Under the pieces are notes generated by a model. The model was given only the letters and a program-made list of their open reading frames with translations, had not been told where the DNA came from and made no database searches. From NCBI RefSeq assembly GCF_000759675.1, contig NZ_BAWM01000020.1, positions 1 through 64,000 of the forward strand: DNA of 64,000 nucleotides, given 5' to 3'. The number at the start of each line of letters is the position of its first letter. Position 1 is the first letter of the stretch. The DNA is from Neobacillus niacini. Lineage in GTDB: Bacteria > Bacillota > Bacilli > Bacillales > Cytobacillaceae. Of the stretch, positions 46,268 through 54,352 are shown piece by piece. A program made the position numbers and the translations under genes.

Positions 46268-47285
46268 TACTAATCACCTCCACGCCGACTTGCTGGGAGC
46301 GAATGTAGTCCACTGCCTTGTTAACTTCTAATTCGTCACCATCAAGATGAATAAAGAGGGTCCCATAGGAACCACTTTGCGTTTGCGAAATTTTCCCCTG
46401 CAAAATGTTGACAGTTACATTATTTTGACGGATTAAATTGGTGATTAACGGTTGCTCGACTGACTCGCCGATAAAGGATAATTGAACGACCTGACCTGAT
46501 TGATAGCGTTCTAACAAATGCTCCGCCGTTTCTTTTGTTTCTTCAGGCACTGTTACCTGTTGAACAAACCGTTTTGTAATTGGCTGCTCGGGGTTTTTAA
46601 AGACTTCTAACACCTGACCAAGCTCCACAATTCTACCACTTTCCATAACGGCTACCCGATGACAGATTTTCCGAATAACATGCATTTCATGTGTAATTAA
46701 CACGATGGTTAAACCTAGTCTTTTATTAATATCAACTAACAAGTCCAAAATGGAATCGGTTGTTTGTGGGTCTAGCGCTGAAGTTGCTTCATCACAAAGC
46801 AGTACTTTCGGATTGTTGGCCAGTGCTCGTGCAATTCCTACACGCTGTTTTTGACCGCCGCTAAGCTGTGATGGGTAAGCATTTTCTCTACCTTCAAGAC
46901 CTACCAATTTAATCAGTTCATTTACTCGTTTTTGTCTTTCCAATCCACCTACTCCAGCAATCTCCAATGGGAAGGCAATATTCTCACTAACTGTTCTTGA
47001 CCAGAGCAAATTAAAATGCTGAAAAATCATACTAATTTCCTGACGTGCTTTTCGAAGCTCGCTGCCCCTAATTTTTGAAATAACACGACCAGCTACGGTA
47101 ACAGAACCTTCTGTCGGCAGCTCCAGTCCATTAAGCATTCGGATTAAAGTGCTTTTTCCAGCACCACTATATCCGATTACACCAAAGATTTCTCCTTCTT
47201 TAATTTCTAAATTAACATCATCAACTGCTTTAAGCTGCCCCTGTTTAGAAGGAAAAACCTTTCGGACATCTTTTATAGAAATCAT
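46260..47285 (-). CDS. metN: Methionine ABC transporter ATPase MetN
   Basis: 341-aa ATPase: Walker A GYSGAGKST, signature LSGGQKQRVGIAR, Walker B VLLCDEATSALD, His switch LITHEMH; the C-terminal about 90 residues form the NIL/ACT-like domain used for feedback inhibition by internal methionine. ATG with AAGAAGGTGATG. First gene after the SAM riboswitch. Confidence 0.97.
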   Translation of the reverse strand: MISIKDVRKVFPSKQGQLKAVDDVNLEIKEGEIFGVIGYSGAGKSTLIRMLNGLELPTEGSVTVAGRVISKIRGSELRKARQEISMIFQHFNLLWSRTVSENIAFPLEIAGVGGLERQKRVNELIKLVGLEGRENAYPSQLSGGQKQRVGIARALANNPKVLLCDEATSALDPQTTDSILDLLVDINKRLGLTIVLITHEMHVIRKICHRVAVMESGRIVELGQVLEVFKNPEQPITKRFVQQVTVPEETKETAEHLLERYQSGQVVQLSFIGESVEQPLITNLIRQNNVTVNILQGKISQTQSGSYGTLFIHLDGDELEVNKAVDYIRSQQVGVEVISNG

Positions 47286-47401
47286 TTCATCACCTTCTTT
47301 TTATCCAATAAAATATGAATTGCAAAAATTCCGATTAGACCGCAGTGCTTAAATATAGGGTTTGATTGTTTCCAGAAAAACATTCTTATATTAGAAAAAT
47401 T

Positions 47402-47560
47402 AAAAAGCCTTTCTGCATAGGCAGAAAGGCATCATTAATAAGACCTTTCTCCCATCTTCCAAAGCTTCCGCTTTGTGTGAATTGGCACCATTTCAATAAT
47501 AAATATTGACGGTTGCCGGGCTTCATCGGGCACATCCCTCCACCTCTCTTGATAAGAGTT
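47402..47560 (-). promoter_or_regulatory. SAM-I (S-box) riboswitch controlling metNIQ
   Basis: On the minus strand the S-box landmarks follow in order: CTCTTATCAAGAGAGGTGGA (P1/P2), GGGATGTGCCCGATGAAGCC, CGGCAACC, TGGTGCCAATTC, GAGAAAGG, then a terminator stem GCCTTTCTGC/GCAGAAAGGC (47407-47430) with a T run. SAM binding favours the terminator, shutting off methionine uptake when SAM is plentiful. It lies about 115 bases upstream of metN. Confidence 0.96.
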
Positions 47561-47692
47561 ACAGCATTCTATATTCAATTAACACGTTCGTTAAATTAGA
47601 GCAATTAATTTTAGTACAAAAATTATCGTACCATGAATAAAAAAGGGTGTCAACGAAATTGTGTACCAATTCCGAATAAATATTTTTCCTTA

Positions 47693-49009
47693 TTAAGCTT
47701 TTGCTTTTAGAGATGCTACACCTGTAGCTGCCTCTATGGCTGCTTCTAGGTCTTCTATTAAGTCCTCAACATTCTCAATACCAATAGAAAGTCGAATTAA
47801 GTCCTCAGAAACCCCAGATGCTTTAAGTCCTTCTGCATCTAGCTGCTGATGGGTGGTGCTGGCAGGGTGAATAATTAAGCTTTTCGCGTCACCAACATTC
47901 GCTACATGGGCAAATAGGGTAATAGCATCAATTAACTTTGCTCCTGCTTCTCTTCCACCTTTGATACCAAAAACAATGATGGATCCAGCTCCTTTTGGTA
48001 AATACTTGCTTGCTAATTCATAATCAGGGTGCGAATTGTGTCCAGGATATGATACCCATTCTACAGCAGGATGATTTAATAAATAAGCTACTACTTCCTT
48101 AGTATTCGCAATATGTTCCTTCATCCGGACATGAAGCGTTTCAAGTCCAAGTGTGAATTGAAATGCGTTTTGCGGACTTAAAGAAGGTCCCAGGTCACGC
48201 AATAATTGTACACGTGCTTTTATAATATAAGCAACAGCACCCAGTGTTTCTGCATAAACAAGATCATGATAACTTGGATCAGGGGTTGTAAAACCAGGGA
48301 ATTTAGGTGAATTCCAGTCAAACTTTCCTCCATCAACGATAACTCCACCGGTTGTTGTTCCATTTCCTAAAAGCCATTTTGTTGCTGAATGAATAACAAT
48401 ATCAGCCCCATATTCTATCGGTCTGCATAGGTATGGTGTGGCAAATGTATTATCAATAATTAATGGAACTCCTGCTTCATGAGCAATGTCTGCTACTTTT
48501 TCAATATCAAGAATTCTTAAAGACGGATTACCAATCGTTTCCGCAAATACAGCTTTTGTTTTATCGCTAATCGCAGCACGGAAATTTTCTGGATCTTCAG
48601 GGTCTACAAACTTAACCTTGATTCCATATTTCGGAAGCGTAACAGCAAATAAATTGTATGTCCCACCATATAAAGTTGATGCTGAAACGATTTCATCACC
48701 TGCTTCAGCAATATTTAAGATGGCTAGGGTAATTGCAGCCATCCCACTCGCTACTGCAAGAGCTCCTACTCCACCTTCTAACAATGCAACTCTTTCTTCG
48801 AAAACAGTTGTTGTTGGGTTATGGATTCGAGTATATATGTATCCAGGCTCCTTCAATGCAAAAAGATTTGCCGCATGATCCGTATTTTTAAATTGATAGG
48901 CATTATTTTGGTAGATTGGGACTGCTCGTGCCCCTGTTACTGGATCTGGAGCCAAACCACCATGAACACTTAAGGTTTCAAAACGATAATTTTTTTGATT
49001 TTCCCCCAT
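47693..49009 (-). CDS. metY: O-acetylhomoserine sulfhydrylase (MetY-type)
   Basis: 438-aa Cys/Met-metabolism PLP enzyme making homocysteine from O-acetylhomoserine and sulfide. Visible: [28 protein letters not shown] Lys in [13 protein letters not shown]. The length and the long insert near residue 230 fit MetY rather than MetB/MetC. ATG 49009 has GAGGAGTG upstream. It precedes metNIQ in the same direction, but the S-box lies downstream of it, so it is not under that riboswitch. Confidence 0.93.
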   Translation of the reverse strand: MGENQKNYRFETLSVHGGLAPDPVTGARAVPIYQNNAYQFKNTDHAANLFALKEPGYIYTRIHNPTTTVFEERVALLEGGVGALAVASGMAAITLAILNIAEAGDEIVSASTLYGGTYNLFAVTLPKYGIKVKFVDPEDPENFRAAISDKTKAVFAETIGNPSLRILDIEKVADIAHEAGVPLIIDNTFATPYLCRPIEYGADIVIHSATKWLLGNGTTTGGVIVDGGKFDWNSPKFPGFTTPDPSYHDLVYAETLGAVAYIIKARVQLLRDLGPSLSPQNAFQFTLGLETLHVRMKEHIANTKEVVAYLLNHPAVEWVSYPGHNSHPDYELASKYLPKGAGSIIVFGIKGGREAGAKLIDAITLFAHVANVGDAKSLIIHPASTTHQQLDAEGLKASGVSEDLIRLSIGIENVEDLIEDLEAAIEAATGVASLKAKA

Positions 49010-49150
49010 ACTAGCACTCCTCAAATTTTATAATAAAAATCATTTTATGAAATAATTGAATACTTCCCCTCACCTGTTATATATTCGGGTAAATCGACTA
49101 AAAGTCCTGCCTAATTTCTTCCATGAATATCTATTTTTTATTTCAAAAAA

Positions 49151-49174
49151 AAACAGACGCACCTGCATCTGTTT
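49151..49174 (-). terminator. Terminator of yusFE
   Basis: Stem AAACAGA/TCTGTTT, 10-base loop, followed by TTTTTTTTTGAAA on the minus strand; it overlaps the yusE stop. Confidence 0.8.
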
Positions 49175-49482
49175 TAGTTAGATAATTGTTTAATTTTTTC
49201 ATATAAGAAAGGAACAGAGTGGAAAGCATAAATCATTTCAAGTAATTCTCCATCCTTGATGAATAACAGGCATGGAACACTTTCAATTTCAAACCTTTCC
49301 GCCAACTCAGGATAATAATTCAGATTAATTTTTCCTATTTTCACATCAACCATATTTTCAATGACATGGAGCATTCTCGATGCTACCTGACAAGTACCGC
49401 ATAAAGGAGTATAGAAGTAAATAAGTCCGGATGAATGATTATTTAAAAATGATGATACTTCATCTAGGTTCCAATCGTTCAT
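49174..49482 (-). CDS. yusE: Thioredoxin-like protein YusE
   Basis: 102-aa thioredoxin fold with active site TPLCGTCQVA (CxxC) and cis-Pro region ESVPCLLFI. A reductant of disulfides in the cytoplasm, specific target unknown. Starts 3 bases after the yusF stop with a weak ribosome binding site, so probably coupled to yusF. Confidence 0.9.
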   Translation of the reverse strand: MNDWNLDEVSSFLNNHSSGLIYFYTPLCGTCQVASRMLHVIENMVDVKIGKINLNYYPELAERFEIESVPCLLFIKDGELLEMIYAFHSVPFLYEKIKQLSN

Positions 49483-49485
49483 TTT

Positions 49486-49845
49486 TTAACCCATCTCTAA
49501 AAATTCAGAATGAACATCGATATTTGCACCTAAAAGGACTGTTGCAAGATGGTACACTGGAGCAGTTGCTACTTCACGGTACATCCTGTCTATATAAATA
49601 TGTTCCGCTTGAGGGAATTCCCTTTTTAATTGTTTGCGAAGCTTCTCACCTGCATCATCAGCATCAACGAGGATATAGACCTCTTTATCTTCTAGAGAAT
49701 CTATTAATTCCTCCAATTTCGTCATGCTGATGGTTCCATTTGTGCAAATAATCTCTATCGGTTCCTTCAGGATACTTTTCACCTTTTTCTTATCTGATTT
49801 TCCTTCTACAATCAGAACTTTATCACCATACGTATCATTCATCAT
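49486..49845 (-). CDS. yusF: Toprim-domain protein YusF
   Basis: 119-aa single Toprim domain (VLIVEGKSDKKK with the catalytic Glu; ILVDADDAGEKLRK with the DxD). Resembles RNase M5-type and small Toprim proteins; may bind or cut nucleic acid. ATG with AGGTGATGA. Preceded by a long perfect dyad at 49882-49924. Confidence 0.9.
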   Translation of the reverse strand: MMNDTYGDKVLIVEGKSDKKKVKSILKEPIEIICTNGTISMTKLEELIDSLEDKEVYILVDADDAGEKLRKQLKREFPQAEHIYIDRMYREVATAPVYHLATVLLGANIDVHSEFLEMG

Positions 49846-49881
49846 TCATCACCTATATGAAAGAAAGTTATTTGTTTGATG

Positions 49882-49924
49882 TTAACATATTCGAAAACAT
49901 TAATAACGTGTGAATATGTTAACT
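49882..49924. promoter_or_regulatory. Long perfect dyad upstream of yusFE
   Basis: GTTAACATATTC and GAATATGTTAAC are perfect 12-base inverted repeats separated by 19 bases. No T run follows on either strand, which argues against a terminator. It lies 37-79 bases upstream of the yusF start codon, where an operator would be. Confidence 0.5.
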
Positions 49925-49973
49925 ATACCACGATTGTCTTTTTGATAGTAGGTGTTTGCTCATGAGTATACTC

Positions 49974-50216
49974 CTAGCACCATCCACCATCATCATCACA
50001 ATCTGTATATTTTGCGTCGGGCTGTTCCGTAACTGTCACATTCTGAAAAATCTTCCGCTGCTCTACTTCAAATCGTTGATCTAACTGAAATGTCATGTCC
50101 CCTGGTATCTGTATCTTTCCAATAGAAGTGTTATCAAGAAATAATTCCATTTCTCCATTTTCCATTTTTCCAATAACTCGATCTGTCACATCAATTTTCT
50201 GCGGATTCAATGTCAT
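49974..50216 (-). CDS. yusG: YusG (DUF2553) protein
   Basis: 80-aa acidic protein of the YusG/DUF2553 family; begins MTLNPQKIDVTDRVIGKMEN and ends in a DCDDDGGWC tail. Function unknown. ATG with AAAGGGG. Located between gcvH and yusF as in B. subtilis. Confidence 0.82.
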   Translation of the reverse strand: MTLNPQKIDVTDRVIGKMENGEMELFLDNTSIGKIQIPGDMTFQLDQRFEVEQRKIFQNVTVTEQPDAKYTDCDDDGGWC

Positions 50217-50297
50217 ACCAAGAGCCCCTTTTAGTTAAAGTTTATTATAGTGTCCCCTAGTTTTAGAATATAGAAGGTGCGAATTTTTCCCATAAAA

Positions 50298-50322
50298 AAA
50301 CACCTTGATAAACAAGGTGTTT
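50298..50322 (-). terminator. Terminator of gcvH
   Basis: Stem AAACACCTTG/CAAGGTGTTT (small loop) followed by TTTTATGGG on the minus strand. Confidence 0.9.
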
Positions 50323-50330
50323 ACGTAATA

Positions 50331-50714
50331 TTAGTCTTCTTTAATCATTTCTTCATATTGTTCTGCAGTCATTAGGTTGTCCAATTCACTGTTATCAGAA
50401 GGCTCAATGACGATCATCCATGCTTTTTCATATGGAGATTCGTTTACGAATTCAGGGCTATCACTTAAATCTTCGTTAACTTGTACAACCTTACCACTTA
50501 AAGGTGCATATAATTCAGAAACTGTTTTTACAGATTCAACACTTCCAAATGGCTCATCTGCAGTCACTTCATCGCCAACTTCAGGGAGTTCAACGAAAAC
50601 GATATCGCCTAGTTCAGATTGTGCAAAGTGAGTAATCCCTACACGGACAGTTTCTCCTTCAACCTTTACCCATTCATGTTCTTCAGAATAACGCAATTCC
50701 TTTGGTGTCGTCAT
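50331..50714 (-). CDS. gcvH: Glycine cleavage system H protein
   Basis: 127-aa lipoyl carrier. The lipoyl Lys lies in [13 protein letters not shown]; the rest is a single lipoyl domain. In B. subtilis GcvH also serves as the route for lipoyl relay to E2 subunits, so it connects with LipA (31711). ATG with GGAGGGA. Monocistronic. Confidence 0.97.
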   Translation of the reverse strand: MTTPKELRYSEEHEWVKVEGETVRVGITHFAQSELGDIVFVELPEVGDEVTADEPFGSVESVKTVSELYAPLSGKVVQVNEDLSDSPEFVNESPYEKAWMIVIEPSDNSELDNLMTAEQYEEMIKED

Positions 50715-50799
50715 TACAAAATCCCTCCATTATTTTCTAAAATTATTATCGACATAAATCGATTTTACCCTACTAACAATTTGAAAAGTAATAAAATGC

Positions 50800-51156
50800 T
50801 TACAACCACATTTTCTCATACTCTTCTTCTTTAAAGCCAACTGTCACTTTTTCTCCATTCGTTACTAATGGTCTTTTGATTAACATCCCATCTGAAGCTA
50901 ACAGATCTAGCAGCTCCTCTTCAGAAGCAGAAGAAATTTTATCCTTTATACCCAGTTCACGGTACTTCTGCCCACTTGTATTAAAGAACTTCTTTAATTC
51001 AAGGTTGCTCTTTTCGTAGATATCCTGAAGTTGAGCACGAGATGGTGGAGTTTCAACAATATGTATTTCTTTGTAGGAAAGATGATGTTCATCTAGCCAT
51101 TTCTTTGCATTTCGACAGGTACCACATTTCGGATACCAGTAAAAAGTAAGAGACAT
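50800..51156 (-). CDS. yusI: ArsC/Spx-family thioredoxin-like protein YusI
   Basis: 118-aa protein of the ArsC-like (Spx/MgsR) family with CGTC at the N-terminus (YPKCGTCRNAKKWL) and KRPLVTNGEKVTVGF near the end. It has the ArsC-type RP motif and no known regulator features, so a reductase-like role is likely but unproven. ATG 51156 has GGAGGGTGG upstream; a GTG three codons earlier falls within that site. Confidence 0.88.
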   Translation of the reverse strand: MSLTFYWYPKCGTCRNAKKWLDEHHLSYKEIHIVETPPSRAQLQDIYEKSNLELKKFFNTSGQKYRELGIKDKISSASEEELLDLLASDGMLIKRPLVTNGEKVTVGFKEEEYEKMWL

Positions 51157-51295
51157 CCTTTCCACCCTCCTAATCCAAACATTATGACGGTATTCGTCAC
51201 TTGAATAGTAACATAACGGGAAAAAAAGTAAAAATGGTTCACTTAAAAATTCGACTAATTCCGCTAAAATCCTGCTAAACCATAGAAAAAAACTT

Positions 51296-51327
51296 TAGAC
51301 TCCCGCTATATCGCTGGGAGCCTAAAA
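51296..51327 (-). terminator. Terminator of the fadNAE operon
   Basis: Stem TTAGaCTCCC/GGGAGcCTAA followed by GTTTTTTTC on the minus strand. Confidence 0.85.
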
Positions 51328-51335
51328 TTTATCAA

Positions 51336-53120
51336 TTAAACAATATAGCGTTCAGCTTCAATAACAACATCAGCAGCTTCACGTTTCTTCGCAATCACAT
51401 TGATTGGTGTGTGACGAGTAAGTTTGCGTAGTGCAGATACAAGCATACGGAGAGTATCCCCTTGTTCAGTAGCAACCAAGGTTTCTTTAGCATGCTGCTC
51501 GATTTCGTTGAAAGCTTCCTGACAAAAGATTTGTGTATAAAGAAGCTTTTGTTTGTTTTTTTCGAGACCAGACTTTGCAATTGCTTTTTCTGAACGTAAA
51601 ACGACAGATTCCATTGCATATGCATTAGAAACTATGTCTGCAATATTTGATAAAATTTCCTGTTCTTTATCAAGAGCTTTACCAAATTTTTGTGCAGCTA
51701 AACCAGCTGCCAGCAAACCGATCTTTTTAGCATTGCTTACTAAATGTTTTTCTTGTGCAAGCGGCTCATCACCTGGCTCTTCAGGCATTAACATCATGAT
51801 TTCTTCTTGAAGCGCCATTGCTTTTTGGAATAACGGAAGCTCTCCTTTGAAAGCTTTTTTAATATAGGTTCCTGGTACTAGAAGACGGTTAATTTCATTT
51901 GTACCTTCGAAAATTCGATTAATACGGGAATCACGGTAGGCTCTTTCGATCGTATACTCTTGCATGAAGCCGTATCCGCCGTGAATTTGGACACCTTCGT
52001 CAACAACATAATCTAATACTTCACTGGCAAAGAATTTATTTACGGAGCACTCAATCGCATATTCAGCAATAGAATTTGCCACTAATTTAATATCCTTCTG
52101 CTCGTCTGTAGTAAGTTTGCCTTGATTTTCTTCGAATAATCCAATAGTACGGTAGACAGAGCTTTCTGCTGCATAGATTTTAGAAGCCATGGTCCCGAAC
52201 TTCTCTTTTGTTAAATTGAACTGAGAAATTGGTGTGTTAAATTGCTTACGGCCGTTTGCATATTTAACCGCTAACTCAAATGCATTCTTAGATCCGCCAA
52301 CACCGCCAACCGCTAATTTATAGCGTCCGATGTTTAAAATATTAAACGCAATGACATGACCTTTGCCATATTCACCTAATAGATTTTCAACAGGAACAGG
52401 TACATCTTCTAGGATAAGAGTACGAGTGGATGAGCTCTTAATTCCCATTTTCTTTTCTTCTGCTCCAGTAGAAACTCCTGGGAAATCTCTTTCCACAATG
52501 AATGCGGTAAAGTGCTCGCCATCAATTTTGGTATAGACAACAAATACATCTGCAAAACCTGCATTGGTAATCCATTGCTTTTCACCGTTTAGGATATAAT
52601 GAGTACCTTCTGCATTTAATTTCGCAGTTGTTCTTGCGCCAAGAGCATCAGAACCTGAACCAGGCTCTGTTAAAGCATAGGCAGCTAATTTTTCACCTGA
52701 AGCAAGAGCAGGTAAATATTTTTTCTTCTGCTCTTCGTTACCGAATAAAACGATTGGCAGAGAGCCAATACCAACATGGGCTCCATAAGATAGAGAGAAG
52801 CCGCCAGCTTTTGACATTTTTTCAGTAACAAGTGATGAAGTTACTTTATCTAACCCTAAACCTTCATACTCTTCAGGTACATCCGCAGCCAACAGACCAA
52901 GGTCACCCGCTTGCTTTAAAAGCTTTACGGTACGGTCAAATTCATGGTTTTCAAGATGTTCTAGCTGTGGAAGTACTTCTTTTTCAATAAAGTCTTCTGC
53001 TGTTTTGGCAATCATTAATTGCTCTTCGTTAAAATCCTCAGGTGTTAAAATACGGTCAAATGAAATATCATCGATTAAAAAGCTTCCGCCTTTTATGATT
53101 TTTTCAGTTTGTTGTGCCAT
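51336..53120 (-). CDS. fadE: Acyl-CoA dehydrogenase FadE
   Basis: 594-aa FAD enzyme catalysing the first beta-oxidation step. Visible: AYALTEPGSGSDA (FAD/substrate), QWITNAGFADVFVV, and the C-terminal VQIHGGYGFMQEYTIERAYR with RIFEGTNEIN holding the catalytic base. It is longer than usual by an extra C-terminal helical domain of about 150 residues, as in YusJ. ATG with AGGAGG; last gene of fadN-fadA-fadE. Confidence 0.96.
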   Translation of the reverse strand: MAQQTEKIIKGGSFLIDDISFDRILTPEDFNEEQLMIAKTAEDFIEKEVLPQLEHLENHEFDRTVKLLKQAGDLGLLAADVPEEYEGLGLDKVTSSLVTEKMSKAGGFSLSYGAHVGIGSLPIVLFGNEEQKKKYLPALASGEKLAAYALTEPGSGSDALGARTTAKLNAEGTHYILNGEKQWITNAGFADVFVVYTKIDGEHFTAFIVERDFPGVSTGAEEKKMGIKSSSTRTLILEDVPVPVENLLGEYGKGHVIAFNILNIGRYKLAVGGVGGSKNAFELAVKYANGRKQFNTPISQFNLTKEKFGTMASKIYAAESSVYRTIGLFEENQGKLTTDEQKDIKLVANSIAEYAIECSVNKFFASEVLDYVVDEGVQIHGGYGFMQEYTIERAYRDSRINRIFEGTNEINRLLVPGTYIKKAFKGELPLFQKAMALQEEIMMLMPEEPGDEPLAQEKHLVSNAKKIGLLAAGLAAQKFGKALDKEQEILSNIADIVSNAYAMESVVLRSEKAIAKSGLEKNKQKLLYTQIFCQEAFNEIEQHAKETLVATEQGDTLRMLVSALRKLTRHTPINVIAKKREAADVVIEAERYIV

Positions 53121-53140
53121 TAAAATTTCCTCCTATTCTT

Positions 53141-54316
53141 TTATAAAAGCTCAAATACTCCTGCAGCACCCATTCCGCCGCCTATACACATGGTTACTAC
53201 ACCAAATTGTTGATTTCGGCGCTTTAGCTCATGGATAAGTGTTAAGGTAAGTTTTGCACCTGTACATCCAAGTGGATGACCTAGTGCGATGGCACCACCA
53301 TTCACATTTACTTTTTCTTCATCCAGACCAAGCTCTCGAATTACTTGAAGGGACTGGGAAGCAAAGGCTTCATTCAATTCAAAAAGGTTAATATCCGACA
53401 ACTCTAACCCAGCCAGCTTAACAGCTTTTGGTACTGCTACTACCGGACCAACTCCCATTATTTCCGGTGGTACTCCTCCAACTGCAAATGATCTGAATTT
53501 TGCTAATGGCTTTAGTCCAAGTGACTCAGCCTTTTCACGGTCCATAATCATTAATGCTGCTGCTCCATCACTTGTTTGCGATGCATTCCCTGCAGTAACG
53601 GAACCTGTCACTGAGAAGGCAGGGCGAAGTTTTGCTAATGATTGTAAGTTCGTATCAGGACGGACGCCCTCATCTTGCGAGAATTGAATGGTCCTTTCTA
53701 AAAGTTTATTGTCCTTTCCAACTGTGCGGAAGGTAACATCAACAGGAACAATTTCGTCTACGAATTTTCCTTCTTGGATGGCTTTTGCCGCTTTCTGATG
53801 ACTTCGAACGGCAAATGCGTCTTGATCTTCACGAGAAATACCATATTTCTTTGCTACTTCTTCTGCGGTATGACCCATTCCCATATAATACTCTGGAGCT
53901 GTTTCAGCTAATTTTACATTGGGACGAACCACATGCCCCGCCATTGGAATCAGACTCATAGATTCGGCTCCGCCTGCAATTGCTGTATCTGTGTGTCCGA
54001 GCATTATTCCCTGTGCTGCATAGGCAATTGCCTGTAGTCCAGATGAACAAAAACGATTAATAGTGATGGCTGGTACTGTGTGTGGCAGGCCTGCTAATGC
54101 ACCAATATTACGAGCCATGTTATTCCCCTGCTCTGCTTCTGGCATCGCACAGCCCATGATTAAATCATCAATATTTCCTTCATAATTTCCGGCGCGCTTT
54201 AATGTTTCTTTGACAACCAATGCTCCCAAATCATCAGGGCGAACATGGGCAAGCGTTCCTTTCTTCGCTTTACCTACCGGGGTCCGAGCTCCGGCGACGA
54301 TTACCGCTTCTCTCAT
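53141..54316 (-). CDS. fadA: Acetyl-CoA C-acyltransferase FadA (3-ketoacyl-CoA thiolase)
   Basis: 391-aa thiolase ending beta-oxidation. Nucleophile Cys in [32 protein letters not shown] and the second Cys in [11 protein letters not shown] are all present. ATG with GAGGGA. Middle gene of the operon; small gaps on both sides (20 and 36 bases). Confidence 0.97.
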   Translation of the reverse strand: MREAVIVAGARTPVGKAKKGTLAHVRPDDLGALVVKETLKRAGNYEGNIDDLIMGCAMPEAEQGNNMARNIGALAGLPHTVPAITINRFCSSGLQAIAYAAQGIMLGHTDTAIAGGAESMSLIPMAGHVVRPNVKLAETAPEYYMGMGHTAEEVAKKYGISREDQDAFAVRSHQKAAKAIQEGKFVDEIVPVDVTFRTVGKDNKLLERTIQFSQDEGVRPDTNLQSLAKLRPAFSVTGSVTAGNASQTSDGAAALMIMDREKAESLGLKPLAKFRSFAVGGVPPEIMGVGPVVAVPKAVKLAGLELSDINLFELNEAFASQSLQVIRELGLDEEKVNVNGGAIALGHPLGCTGAKLTLTLIHELKRRNQQFGVVTMCIGGGMGAAGVFELL

Positions 54317-54352
54317 TTCGTTCCCTCACTTTCCTCATATAGTAGCAATCTA

